Shown piece by piece: positions 1 to 7,347 of a DNA stretch of 26,771 bases. This DNA comes from Clostridia bacterium. Lineage in GTDB: Bacteria; Bacillota_A; Clostridia; Lachnospirales; Cellulosilyticaceae. The stretch's first letter is position 1. Each line of letters opens with the position of its first letter. Location: positions 1-26,771 of the forward strand of contig JARBTY010000020.1 in NCBI GenBank assembly GCA_029239935.1. Direction: 5' to 3'. A model generated the notes under the pieces. That model saw only the letters and a list, made by a program, of their open reading frames with translations, was not told where the DNA came from and made no database searches. The position numbers and the translations under genes are program-made.

Positions 1-158
1 TTTATAGAAGCAGTCTTGGAGTAAATGCCCCGAAAAAGGAGTAGGGGTATTCGGGTGATTTCGTTATCAATCCTTAAGTGATGCCTCTTTGAGGTATAAC
101 TAGGGTGGTACCGCGATTAACCTCGTCCCTAATACTAGGGATAGAGGTTTTTTTATTT
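1..158 (+). promoter_or_regulatory. T-box riboswitch, 3' part (antiterminator and terminator)
   Basis: The T-box signature AGGGTGGTACCGCG lies at 102-115. It is followed by a terminator whose stem pairs about 121-130 with 137-147 and ends in a T run at 148-154. The 5' half of the signature region can instead pair to form the antiterminator, which is the standard T-box switch: uncharged tRNA stabilises antitermination. A G/C hairpin near 24-56 fits stem III. Stem I and the specifier codon lie upstream of the window, so the amino acid cannot be read directly. Alanine is inferred from alaS downstream. The first gene after the switch is a D,D-peptidase rather than alaS, so both genes are probably controlled together. 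Confidence 0.93.
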
Positions 159-180
159 CTAGTTAAGGGGGCTATGGTCT

Positions 181-759
181 ATGGATTTAGTGAAGCTTGT
201 CAATAAAAAAAATCCTTTAAGCAGTGATTTTATTCCTTTATTTCTGAAACAAGATCCTATTTCAAAAGTATGGTTATGCAATGAGGCACTACATGCTTTT
301 AACGGCATGAATACAGCCCTCACAGCAGAGCATCTTGAGCCATTAGCGTTAATAAGCGGCTATAGGTCCTACGACTATCAGCAAAAACTTTATGATAGAA
401 AAGTAGGCTTCTTTATATCCCGCGGGCTTAGTGAAGAATCGTCTAAACAAAAGGCTGGCAGCATTGTTGCGTTTCCTGGCTGCAGCGAACATCAATTAGG
501 TCTTGCGGCTGATGTAACAACTTTTTCGATGAAACAGCTAGAAGATCCGCTCACCGAAGCATTTGCTTGTACACCGGAGGGGATTTGGCTTAGCCAAAAT
601 GCCCATCACTATGGTTTCGTACTGCGCTATCCTAAGGATAAAATGTCTATTACTGAAATAACCTATGAGCCTTGGCATTATAGGTATGTAGGCAAACAGC
701 ATGCACTTTCTATGTATGCGCTTCATATGTGTTTAGAAGAATATGTGCTGATTATTTAA
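181..759 (+). CDS. VanXY-like D,D-dipeptidase/D,D-carboxypeptidase (peptidase M15B)
   Basis: This 192-residue zinc peptidase should cleave D-Ala-D-Ala dipeptide and/or the terminal D-Ala of peptidoglycan precursors. Visible motifs are SGYRS (59-63, with R62 the substrate-binding Arg), SxHxxGxAxD at 102-111 (zinc ligands H104 and D111) and EPWH at 163-166 (catalytic E163, zinc ligand H166). There is no signal peptide or membrane segment. Length, lack of export signal and local sequence (PGCSEHQ, YGFVLRYP, YEPWHYRYVG) resemble cytoplasmic VanXY enzymes more than membrane-anchored VanY. The start is ATG 181 behind AAGGGGG at 165-171. The gene lies between the T-box and alaS, 27 bp before alaS, with no promoter visible between, so it should be induced by the T-box ligand. 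A role in alanine salvage is inference. No resistance ligase is nearby. Confidence 0.9.
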   Translation: MDLVKLVNKKNPLSSDFIPLFLKQDPISKVWLCNEALHAFNGMNTALTAEHLEPLALISGYRSYDYQQKLYDRKVGFFISRGLSEESSKQKAGSIVAFPGCSEHQLGLAADVTTFSMKQLEDPLTEAFACTPEGIWLSQNAHHYGFVLRYPKDKMSITEITYEPWHYRYVGKQHALSMYALHMCLEEYVLII

Positions 760-786
760 AAGAATTATATTTACCAGGAGGAAAAA

Positions 787-3429
787 ATGAAAAACTATAG
801 TTTAAATGAATTGAGAGAAATGTACCTTGACTTTTTTGAAAAAAAGGGTCATCTTCGCCTAAAAAGTTTTCCTTTAGTGCCCCAAAATGACAATAGTCTT
901 TTGCTGATTAATGCAGGTATGGCTCCTCTAAAACCTTATTTTACAGGTCAAGAAGAGCCTCCTAGAAAAAGGGTCACTACTTGTCAAAAATGTATTAGAA
1001 CAGGGGATATTGAAAATGTAGGAAAAACAGCCAGACATGGTACATTCTTTGAAATGCTCGGAAACTTCTCTTTTGCAGATTATTTTAAAGAAGAAGCCAT
1101 TGCTTGGGCGTGGGAATTTGTTACTGAAGTACTCGAACTGCCTAAAGATAGACTCTATATTTCGGTTTATGAACAAGATGAGGAAGCTGCTCAAATCTGG
1201 CATAACAACATGCACGTTCCAAAAGATCATATCTTTTATATGGGAAAAGCCGATAACTTTTGGGAGGTTGGAGTAGGTCCATGCGGTCCATGTTCTGAAA
1301 TTTATTTTGACCGTGGTGAAGCCTATGGCTGTGGTGAAGAAGGATGTACAGTAGGCTGTGACTGTGACCGTTATATGGAGTTTTGGAATTTAGTATTTAC
1401 TCAGTTTAATCAAAATGAAGATGGTTCTTATTCTCCACTTCCTAATCCTAATATCGATACAGGTATGGGACTTGAAAGACTGGCTGCTATGATGCAGGGT
1501 GTCAATTCGATATTTGATGTAGACACCATTAAAGCGATTCGTGATCATGTTTGCCAGCTTGCTGGGGCCGAGTACGGCGTTCAGGCTAAAAATGATATTT
1601 CAATAAGGGTCATAACAGATCATATCAGATCCGTTACTTTTATGGCTGCTGATGGGGTGCTCCCCTCTAATGAAGGCCGTGGATACGTGATGCGAAGATT
1701 GCTTCGCCGTGCGGTAAGACATGGTAAGCTCCTGGGTATAAACGGTTTATTCCTAGAAAAAATTGTTAAGACAGTGGTCGCTAATTCAAAACATGAGTAT
1801 ACAGAACTTGAAGATAAATATGATTATATTGTTAAACTCCTTACAGTAGAAGAAGAAAGATTTAATGAAACGATTGAAAAAGGTCTTCATATTGTTAAAG
1901 ATTATATGAAAGCTCTTGAAGAAAGTACTGATAAAGTATTGGATGGCAAAGCTTGCTTTGAGCTTTATGACACCTATGGTTTTCCGATAGATCTTACCAA
2001 GGAAATTTTAGAAGAAAAAGGTATGTCTGCCGACGAAGAGGGCTTTAAAGCAGAAATGGAGAAACAACGCCAAAGAGCTAGAAATGCCAGAGCAGAAGGG
2101 GACTATATGGGAGGTAATACAGAAACTGTATTTCATCAAATCGATAAGAATTTCCATACAGAGTTTATCGGTTATACTGACCTCGCACTTGAAACAACTA
2201 TAGATTATTTAGCAAATGAAACAACGCTTATAGATTCAGCTGCAACAGGAGAGGCAGTTTATATTATTGCAGCTCAAACACCTTTTTATGCTGAAAGTGG
2301 TGGGCAGGCTGGGGATACTGGTTATATTGTCACCTCTACTGGTAAAGTGGAAGTAGAAAATACCACTAAAGTTACCGGCGGTAAGATTGCCCATGCAGGA
2401 CGGGTAACAGAAGGCAGCATCTCCAAGGGACAAGCTGCACATTTTGCAGTTAATACTGGTTTGCGTATGGACACAGCACGTAACCACAGTGCAACCCATT
2501 TGCTCCAGAAAGCTCTCAGAGAGGTAGTAGGCGCTCATATCGAACAAGCGGGCTCAAATGTTAATAAAGATAGACTGCGTTTTGACTACACTCATTTTGA
2601 AGCACTTAGTGAAGCACAGCTCCGCCAAGTTGAACGCTTAGTGAATGAAAAAATATTAGAAGCTTTAACCATCGAGATTAGAGAAACATCTATTGATGAG
2701 GCAAGAAAAATGGGTGCGATGGCACTGTTTGGCGAAAAGTACGGATCTCAGGTAAGAGTCGTAAATATGGGAGATTATTCTATTGAACTATGCGGAGGGA
2801 CACATCTTAATAATACTGCAACCATCGGTACATTTAAGATATTATCAGAAACAGGGGTAGCAGCAGGGGTAAGACGTATTGAGGCGGTAACAGGCAGCGG
2901 TGCACTCAGCTATTATCAAGATCTGGAAAGTACGTTGGAAAGAGTTGCGGCTTCTATGAAAGCCAAAAAAGGTGAAGTGATAAGAAAAGTGGAAAATATT
3001 ATCACAGACTATAAAGGACTTCAAAAAGAAAATGAAAAGCTGAAAGCACAAATATCTAAGGCAGAAGCTGGTAATATTTTAGATCAAGTTGAAAAACTAG
3101 GAGCTATAAGTGTATTAATTACCGAAATGAATGGCCTTGATATGAACGCTCTTAGAAATATGGGTGATACATTAAAGGATAAAATGCAAAATGGTGTAGT
3201 TGTTTTGGCCAGTGCAGCGGAAGAAAAGGTTAATCTTGTTGTGATGGCTTCAAAAGAAGCTGTTGACCAAGGAATCCATTGTGGTAATATTATTTCTCAG
3301 TCTGTTAAATGTGTAAATGGCGGCGGTGGCGGAAGACCTAATATGGCTCAGGCTGGCGGGAAAGATCCTTCTAAAATAAAAGAGGCTCTGGAAGTTGCTA
3401 GAAATGTGATTATTTCACAAATAAAATAA
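787..3429 (+). CDS. alaS: Alanine--tRNA ligase
   Basis: AlaRS charges tRNA-Ala and hydrolyses Ser- and Gly-tRNA-Ala. The 880 residues match the usual full length. The class II catalytic core fills about 1-450, starting with the typical SLNELREMYLDFFEKKGH and containing an RHGTFFEMLGNFSF segment. The editing domain carries its zinc site: H567 and H571 in NHSATH, then C669 and H673 in CGGTH. A heptad-like linker near 735-770 leads to the C-terminal DHHA1-type domain with the glycine run G845-G849 followed by RPNMAQAGG. AGGAGG at 776-781 sets the ATG start. It appears to be the second gene of the T-box unit. Nothing looks truncated. Confidence 0.98.
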   Translation: MKNYSLNELREMYLDFFEKKGHLRLKSFPLVPQNDNSLLLINAGMAPLKPYFTGQEEPPRKRVTTCQKCIRTGDIENVGKTARHGTFFEMLGNFSFADYFKEEAIAWAWEFVTEVLELPKDRLYISVYEQDEEAAQIWHNNMHVPKDHIFYMGKADNFWEVGVGPCGPCSEIYFDRGEAYGCGEEGCTVGCDCDRYMEFWNLVFTQFNQNEDGSYSPLPNPNIDTGMGLERLAAMMQGVNSIFDVDTIKAIRDHVCQLAGAEYGVQAKNDISIRVITDHIRSVTFMAADGVLPSNEGRGYVMRRLLRRAVRHGKLLGINGLFLEKIVKTVVANSKHEYTELEDKYDYIVKLLTVEEERFNETIEKGLHIVKDYMKALEESTDKVLDGKACFELYDTYGFPIDLTKEILEEKGMSADEEGFKAEMEKQRQRARNARAEGDYMGGNTETVFHQIDKNFHTEFIGYTDLALETTIDYLANETTLIDSAATGEAVYIIAAQTPFYAESGGQAGDTGYIVTSTGKVEVENTTKVTGGKIAHAGRVTEGSISKGQAAHFAVNTGLRMDTARNHSATHLLQKALREVVGAHIEQAGSNVNKDRLRFDYTHFEALSEAQLRQVERLVNEKILEALTIEIRETSIDEARKMGAMALFGEKYGSQVRVVNMGDYSIELCGGTHLNNTATIGTFKILSETGVAAGVRRIEAVTGSGALSYYQDLESTLERVAASMKAKKGEVIRKVENIITDYKGLQKENEKLKAQISKAEAGNILDQVEKLGAISVLITEMNGLDMNALRNMGDTLKDKMQNGVVVLASAAEEKVNLVVMASKEAVDQGIHCGNIISQSVKCVNGGGGGRPNMAQAGGKDPSKIKEALEVARNVIISQIK

Positions 3430-3489
3430 GTTTTTTAGAATTATTCATACTAAAATTTATTTTTAAAGCATTAAAAAACGACTGAAGTA

Positions 3490-3518
3490 TTGACGTATAA
3501 AGTAATGTAAAGTATAAT
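3490..3518 (+). promoter_or_regulatory. Sigma-A type promoter of rpsU-yqeY
   Basis: TTGACG (-35, 3490-3495) and a perfect TATAAT (-10, 3513-3518) are separated by 17 bp. The start would fall near 3525, giving a leader of about 67 nt. An 8-bp inverted repeat, GTGCTTTA at 3527-3534 and TAAAGCAC at 3557-3564, would fold at the very 5' end of that leader. Confidence 0.8.
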
Positions 3519-3591
3519 CTAAGGTAGTGCTTTAATCTTTTCTCCGTACAAATGCATAAAGCACGACACTGCACCGGGGGGAGGGAAATAA

Positions 3592-3771
3592 ATGTCAGAG
3601 GTTACTGTTCGCGAAAATGAATCTTTAGATAGTGCTCTTCGTCGATTTAAAAGAAACTGTGCAAAAGCAGGTATCATGCAAGAGATACGCAAAAGAGAAC
3701 ATTATGAAAAACCTAGTGTTAAGCGTAAAAAGAAGTCAGAAGCAGCACGCAAAAAGAATAAACAATATTAA
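3592..3771 (+). CDS. rpsU: Small ribosomal subunit protein bS21
   Basis: This 59-residue basic protein of the 30S subunit helps mRNA engage the anti-Shine-Dalgarno region. The protein starts [20 protein letters not shown] and continues with the family segments [21 protein letters not shown] and a Lys/Arg-rich tail ending KKNKQY, all typical of bS21 at its usual length. A very strong, G-rich ribosome binding site (GGGGGGAGGG, about 3575-3585) precedes ATG 3592. It is followed by yqeY, a common Firmicutes neighbour, and both probably use the promoter at 3490-3518. Confidence 0.97.
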   Translation: MSEVTVRENESLDSALRRFKRNCAKAGIMQEIRKREHYEKPSVKRKKKSEAARKKNKQY

Positions 3772-3790
3772 TTGACTATTCTTTTATCAT

Positions 3791-3839
3791 ATTAGTACAA
3801 AGTACGTACTAATCCTGTGTTGGTACCAGTACGTGCCAA
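3791..3839 (+). repeat. Two tandem related hairpins between rpsU and yqeY
   Basis: Hairpin 1 pairs ATTAGTAC (3791-3798) with GTACTAAT (3806-3813). Hairpin 2 pairs TTGGTAC (3820-3826) with GTGCCAA (3833-3839), with one G-U pair. Both loops contain AGTAC, so the two stems look like diverged copies. Neither has a T run, so they are not ordinary terminators. They could be processing or stability elements that set the rpsU:yqeY ratio; that is inference. Confidence 0.6.
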
Positions 3840-3862
3840 TAACGTATTAGAGGATGATGCAG

Positions 3863-4309
3863 ATGTCTTTAAAAGAAAATTTACTTTCTGATATGAAAGT
3901 AGCCATGAAAGAAAAGGATGTTCTTCGTAAAAATACCATCCAAATGGTTAGAGGTGCTATTCTCCAAAAAGAGAAAGATACTTTGAAAGAAGTTACTGAA
4001 GAACAAATTCTTGATATCATTATGCAAGAAATCAAGAAACGCAAAGATGCTCTCGTCGACTTTGAAAAAGGTGACCGCCAAGATCTGGCAGAAGCCGCGA
4101 ATATCGAAATAACTGTTTTGACAGGCTACTTGCCTAAACAGTTATCAGATGATGAAATTTTTGCCATCGTTCGTGAAACCATCACGGAGGTTGGTGCTCA
4201 GTCTCTAAAAGATATGGGCAAAGTTATGGCAGCTACAACCCCTAAAGTAAAAGGTAAAGCTGACAACGGCAAGGTGAGCGGTATTGTTAAACAATGTTTA
4301 ACTCAATAA
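3863..4309 (+). CDS. yqeY: GatB/YqeY domain protein
   Basis: This 148-residue YqeY protein resembles the tRNA-binding tail domain of GatB, the amidotransferase subunit. Its cellular role is not settled. Recognisable segments are MSLKENLLSDMKVAMKEKD at the start, LRKNTIQMVRGAI, QEIKKRKDALVDFEKG, a YLPKQLSDDEI segment, and the C-terminal MGKVMAATTPKVKGKADNGKV that typifies the family. In-frame ATGs at 3854 and 3857 are too close to AGAGG (3849-3853). ATG 3863 has 9 bp spacing and gives the family's usual N-terminus, so I chose it. The gene follows rpsU and ends 22 bp before a strong terminator. Confidence 0.93.
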   Translation: MSLKENLLSDMKVAMKEKDVLRKNTIQMVRGAILQKEKDTLKEVTEEQILDIIMQEIKKRKDALVDFEKGDRQDLAEAANIEITVLTGYLPKQLSDDEIFAIVRETITEVGAQSLKDMGKVMAATTPKVKGKADNGKVSGIVKQCLTQ

Positions 4310-4331
4310 TAACAAGCTCTTGCTTAAAAAT

Positions 4332-4366
4332 AAGGATGTCCTTTTGGACATCCTTTATTTTTTTTG
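4332..4366 (+). terminator. Rho-independent terminator of rpsU-yqeY
   Basis: A perfect 10-bp stem, AAGGATGTCC (4332-4341) with GGACATCCTT (4346-4355), has a TTTT loop and is followed by a long T-rich run. Confidence 0.93.
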
Positions 4367-4558
4367 TCCTGTATCCCAATCTTTCCCTTTGTTGCCTTTT
4401 TATTGTGTTTTTTATTATTATCTTTTTTTATTACTCTACCTTTTTAATGTTCTTTTTATTAATCTCATTTTTCCTTACTTCTTTATACCTTTTTTCGTTC
4501 ATTAAAATATATCCTAAATAAACCACCACAGATAATACTATATTATCTGTGGTGCATC
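4367..4558. other. T-rich gene-free stretch with one perfect hairpin
   Basis: No convincing gene is present. The plus strand is extremely T-rich, which opens spurious frames reading as Phe/Leu/Ile strings without a ribosome binding site. The only structure is a perfect 13-bp inverted repeat, CACCACAGATAAT (4524-4536) with ATTATCTGTGGTG (4542-4554) and a 5-nt loop. No T tract follows it on either strand. Confidence 0.6.
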
Positions 4559-4586
4559 TTGCTTAAAATGTATTTTGTGATATAAT
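4559..4586 (+). promoter_or_regulatory. Promoter of the ribbon-helix-helix coiled-coil gene
   Basis: TTGCTT (-35, 4559-4564) and a perfect TATAAT (-10, 4581-4586) have a 16-bp spacer. The expected start near 4593 falls inside the palindrome that begins at 4587, so a protein bound there would block transcription. Confidence 0.7.
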
Positions 4587-4653
4587 TTTATATAAGGTTA
4601 ACTTGAGTTAACCTTATATAAACAAATGGTTAACTCTATTAGAGTAAGTTAAC
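4587..4653. promoter_or_regulatory. Putative operator: palindrome plus four GTTAAC sites
   Basis: An inverted repeat with 16-bp arms (4587-4602 and 4607-4622, TTGA centre) abuts the -10 box; its core is AAGGTTAAC-TTGA-GTTAACCTT. GTTAAC occurs at 4597, 4607, 4629 and 4648. The last two flank a second small palindrome, ACTCTA-T-TAGAGT (4633-4645). The array ends 16 bp before the start codon of a gene with a DNA-binding N-terminus, so autoregulation is the simplest reading. The operator function is inferred. Confidence 0.72.
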
Positions 4654-4669
4654 TGAAAAGGAGAAAATA

Positions 4670-5488
4670 ATGAGTGATGTAACTTTTGGTGTAAAAGTCA
4701 CGGAAGACTTAAAAAATGAATTAAGCGAATTGATGAAAACCAGTGATCTAAGCGGCAAAGAATTTATGAATATGCTTTTAAGTACCTATAAAATAGAACA
4801 GCAAAAGCATGAAAACACATGGTTTGAAAGTGATATCAAAGAACTTCAGATTTTACTGCACCGTATCCAAAAAATATATTTAAATATCAGCGAAAAGTCT
4901 CAGATTGTTGTTTCAGAAAACAGGATGGAGTCTGAGGAAGCACAAAAAGCTCTTGGAGATGAAAATAAAAAATTAGAAGAGCAGTATACAGCACTGGCCG
5001 AACAATTAAAAAAAGAAAAAAGTTTAAATGAAGAAAATAAAAAACTGATAGCAGCACTTAAGCAAGAAAAAGAACAAATAAGCGAGGAAGCCAAAGAGAG
5101 TAAGGTGCAAGCTAAAAACTATTTGCTTTTACATAATAAGTTTGAAGAAGAAATCCTAGCACTTAATAGTCAAATAGAAAGATTCAGGAGAACTGAGATA
5201 GAAATCGAAGAACGCAACGCAGAAAATACAAAACTTAAAAATAGAAATGACGAACTTTCTTCAGAAGTATGGTTTTTAAAAAGGGAAATAGAAAAAGTAA
5301 ATGAAGAAAAAAATCAACTTTTACTGACCCATGAGTTGGAATTGAAAAATCAGCTTCTGGAACAAAAACTCTTGTTTAATGAAACAATAAGTACTTTGAA
5401 AGAAGAAAACAGACAGCTTCAGCAAGAATTTCATGTAAAACTCGAAAAATTCTATGAGACATTAAAGCCTCAAGAAGAAAAGGAATAA
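4670..5488 (+). CDS. Ribbon-helix-helix DNA-binding protein with long coiled coil
   Basis: This is a 272-residue protein I cannot assign to a named family. Residues about 3-45 read as a ribbon-helix-helix fold: a short beta strand (VTFGVKVT), helix A (EDLKNELSELMKTSD), then LSGKEFMNMLLSTYKIEQ as helix B. Residues about 55-265 are almost entirely Glu/Lys/Leu/Gln heptads without Pro or Gly breaks, so a long coiled coil. There is no membrane segment or signal peptide. AAGGAG at 4658-4663 sets ATG 4670. The layout (N-terminal DNA-binding domain, long coiled coil, palindromic operator in its own promoter) parallels plasmid KfrA proteins, which use a helix-turn-helix instead. A role in DNA organisation or segregation is inference. 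It appears to be a single-gene unit. Confidence 0.75.
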   Translation: MSDVTFGVKVTEDLKNELSELMKTSDLSGKEFMNMLLSTYKIEQQKHENTWFESDIKELQILLHRIQKIYLNISEKSQIVVSENRMESEEAQKALGDENKKLEEQYTALAEQLKKEKSLNEENKKLIAALKQEKEQISEEAKESKVQAKNYLLLHNKFEEEILALNSQIERFRRTEIEIEERNAENTKLKNRNDELSSEVWFLKREIEKVNEEKNQLLLTHELELKNQLLEQKLLFNETISTLKEENRQLQQEFHVKLEKFYETLKPQEEKE

Positions 5489-5496
5489 AAACAATG

Positions 5497-5525
5497 TTGA
5501 ACTTTGTGATTTTAAGTGGTATACT
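5497..5525 (+). promoter_or_regulatory. Promoter of the formate/nitrite transporter gene
   Basis: TTGAAC (-35, 5497-5502) and TATACT (-10, 5520-5525) are separated by 17 bp. The -10 lies in GTATAC (5519-5524), and GTATAC recurs just after the Shine-Dalgarno at 5545-5550. Confidence 0.65.
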
Positions 5526-5551
5526 CTAATACTGAAAAAGGAGTGTATACA

Positions 5552-6373
5552 ATGTCCAAAAATTATTTAACACCTCAAGAAATTACAGAGTACACTATCA
5601 CAGGAGGATATCAAAAGGTCAACCGCCGGATGATGACAGTTTTTTTATTAGCTATTATGGCTGGCATCTATATTGCTCTTGGCGCATTCGCATCATCTGT
5701 AGCAGCACATGACGTCGCAAACAAAGGATTAGCTAAATTAATTACTGGGGCGGTTTTTCCCGTAGGGCTTATGTTTGTTGTTATAAATGGCGCGGACCTT
5801 TTTACAGGTAATTGTCTGATTGTTATGTCGGTTTTTGAGAGACAAACAACTATCAGTCAGTTTGTCAAAAACTTATCCATTGTTCTTATAGGTAATTTCA
5901 TAGGAGCTGTAACGATTGCTTATTTAGTTGCTAACAGCAGCTTACTTTCAATGAGTGAAAATCATTTCGGTGCCTATGCTATAAAAACAGCAGTGTACAA
6001 AACCAGCTTATCTTTTAAAGAAACATTCTTTTTAGCAATATTATGCAATTTATTTGTATGCGCAGGCATATGGATGATTTATGCTGCTAAAGATATTCCA
6101 GGAAGGGTACTGGCAGGCTTCTTCTCGATTTTTGCTTTTGCCATCAGTGGGGCAGAGCATATTGTGGCTAATATGTATTATATACCACTAGCACTGTTTT
6201 CTAAAACCCATCTCGAGTACATAGAAGCAGCGCATGTATCTGTCAGCCATCTGACATGGAGTAGTTTTTTAATCAACAACGCTATCCCTGTCACACTTGG
6301 AAATATCGTCGGAGGTTTATTTATAGGTATGATGTATTATATTATCTTTAAAAAGTTGCCACAGGCATCTTAA
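5552..6373 (+). CDS. Formate/nitrite transporter family channel (FocA/NirC type)
   Basis: This 273-residue inner-membrane channel has about six transmembrane helices and probably moves formate or a similar small monovalent anion. Family signatures are visible: INGADLFTGN (about 78-87), LCNLFVCAG (about 164-172) and GAEHIVANM (200-208) with the conserved channel His H203. A final TLGNIVGGLFIG segment precedes the last helix. An in-frame GTG exists at 5516, but AAAGGAG (5537-5543) lies 8 bp before ATG 5552, which gives the usual short cytoplasmic N-terminus. It has its own promoter. No pyruvate formate-lyase or nitrite reductase gene is adjacent, so substrate choice between formate and nitrite is open; formate seems likelier in a fermenter. 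Confidence 0.92.
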   Translation: MSKNYLTPQEITEYTITGGYQKVNRRMMTVFLLAIMAGIYIALGAFASSVAAHDVANKGLAKLITGAVFPVGLMFVVINGADLFTGNCLIVMSVFERQTTISQFVKNLSIVLIGNFIGAVTIAYLVANSSLLSMSENHFGAYAIKTAVYKTSLSFKETFFLAILCNLFVCAGIWMIYAAKDIPGRVLAGFFSIFAFAISGAEHIVANMYYIPLALFSKTHLEYIEAAHVSVSHLTWSSFLINNAIPVTLGNIVGGLFIGMMYYIIFKKLPQAS

Positions 6374-6402
6374 AGAGGTGTTTTATTCGGGGGGTAAACT
6401 AT

Positions 6403-7347
6403 ATGACCATTCATCAAGCGATTATTTATTTTATAGCTGCTCTGGAAACCGAGCAGCTATCTTCACATTCTATCAAAGCTTATACTCAAGATCTCAATCA
6501 ATTTGGGACTGTTATGACTAAAACAGCTCTTGATGAACTTGATTTCGAAGATTTTCATAGTTATTTTGTTCAAATAAGCCATTTGAAAATGACTTCTATT
6601 AAGCGCAAAAGAGTTGTTTTACATAGATTTCTAAAATTTTGTTATAAAAAGAAAATGTGCAGTGAAAAACTGTTTGAATACATTGATCCTATTAAATCCA
6701 AAAAAAATGTAATCCCAAAAGAAGTCTTAACTAAAGAAGAAATCAAAAAACTTTTTACTTATATCGATCAGCAGCAGCACGACTATCACTTGAAAATAGA
6801 TGAAAGTTACTACGAATATCTTTATTATTGCTCTATACGAAACAAGTTGTTATTAAACGTGCTGCTTTATACAGGCTGCAGAGCACAAGAAGCGGTCTCT
6901 ATAAAAAAACAAGATATTAACTTGCTGCAAAACACTATTACTCTGTTCACTAAAGGCCAAAAGTATAATCAGGTTCCTATACACGACGAATTATTAAAAG
7001 CACTGGCATCCTACAATGAAACGATTCGTGAACTCAGCGATTCTGTCATTTTAGAAATGCTCAGAAGTCCCTACCTATTTCCGAGTAAATGTAATATCAA
7101 TAAGCCGTTATCTACCCGTACACTGCATGATCTAATGAAGCAATTGTCCAAACATCTCAATAAACATATTTATGCCCATTTATTTAGGCACACTTTTGCT
7201 TCGTATTGTATTGCAGCCAATATGGATATTTCAACTATATCTTCCCTTATTTCTCACAGTAATCCAGCGATTACCTTATCTATCTATACTCATGAAATAG
7301 ATGCTCATAACAAACAGCAACAAATCAAAAAGTTAAGTTTTAGTTAA
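6403..7347 (+). CDS. Tyrosine recombinase/integrase (XerC/D-like)
   Basis: This 314-residue site-specific recombinase has an intact active site. The N-terminal SAM-like core-binding domain spans about 1-105 (SSHSIKAYTQDLNQF). The catalytic domain carries R160 (TGCRAQEA), K184 (FTKGQKY), H259 and R262 (HLFRHTFAS), H285 (ISHSNPA) and the nucleophile Y295 (SIYTHE). ATG 6403 follows a G-rich ribosome binding site at 6389-6394. It begins 29 bp after the formate channel gene with no terminator between, so it may share that transcript. It could be a chromosomal Xer-like enzyme or the remnant of an integrated element. I see no excisionase, phage genes or flanking att repeats. A perfect 10-bp inverted repeat with an 8-nt spacer sits inside its first codons (6433-6460). 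Confidence 0.9.
   Translation: MTIHQAIIYFIAALETEQLSSHSIKAYTQDLNQFGTVMTKTALDELDFEDFHSYFVQISHLKMTSIKRKRVVLHRFLKFCYKKKMCSEKLFEYIDPIKSKKNVIPKEVLTKEEIKKLFTYIDQQQHDYHLKIDESYYEYLYYCSIRNKLLLNVLLYTGCRAQEAVSIKKQDINLLQNTITLFTKGQKYNQVPIHDELLKALASYNETIRELSDSVILEMLRSPYLFPSKCNINKPLSTRTLHDLMKQLSKHLNKHIYAHLFRHTFASYCIAANMDISTISSLISHSNPAITLSIYTHEIDAHNKQQQIKKLSFS
6433..6460. repeat. Perfect inverted repeat inside recombinase gene start
   Basis: ATAGCTGCTC (6433-6442) and GAGCAGCTAT (6451-6460) flank the 8-nt spacer TGGAAACC and cover codons 11-20 of the recombinase gene. No T tract follows on either strand. It may act as an mRNA hairpin, or resemble by chance the arm-spacer-arm form of recombinase sites. Confidence 0.6.

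Noticed and set aside
4294..4521. Open frames of 61-75 residues after yqeY
   Set aside because: They run through the terminator stem and a T-rich stretch, encode Phe/Leu/Ile strings, and lack a ribosome binding site.
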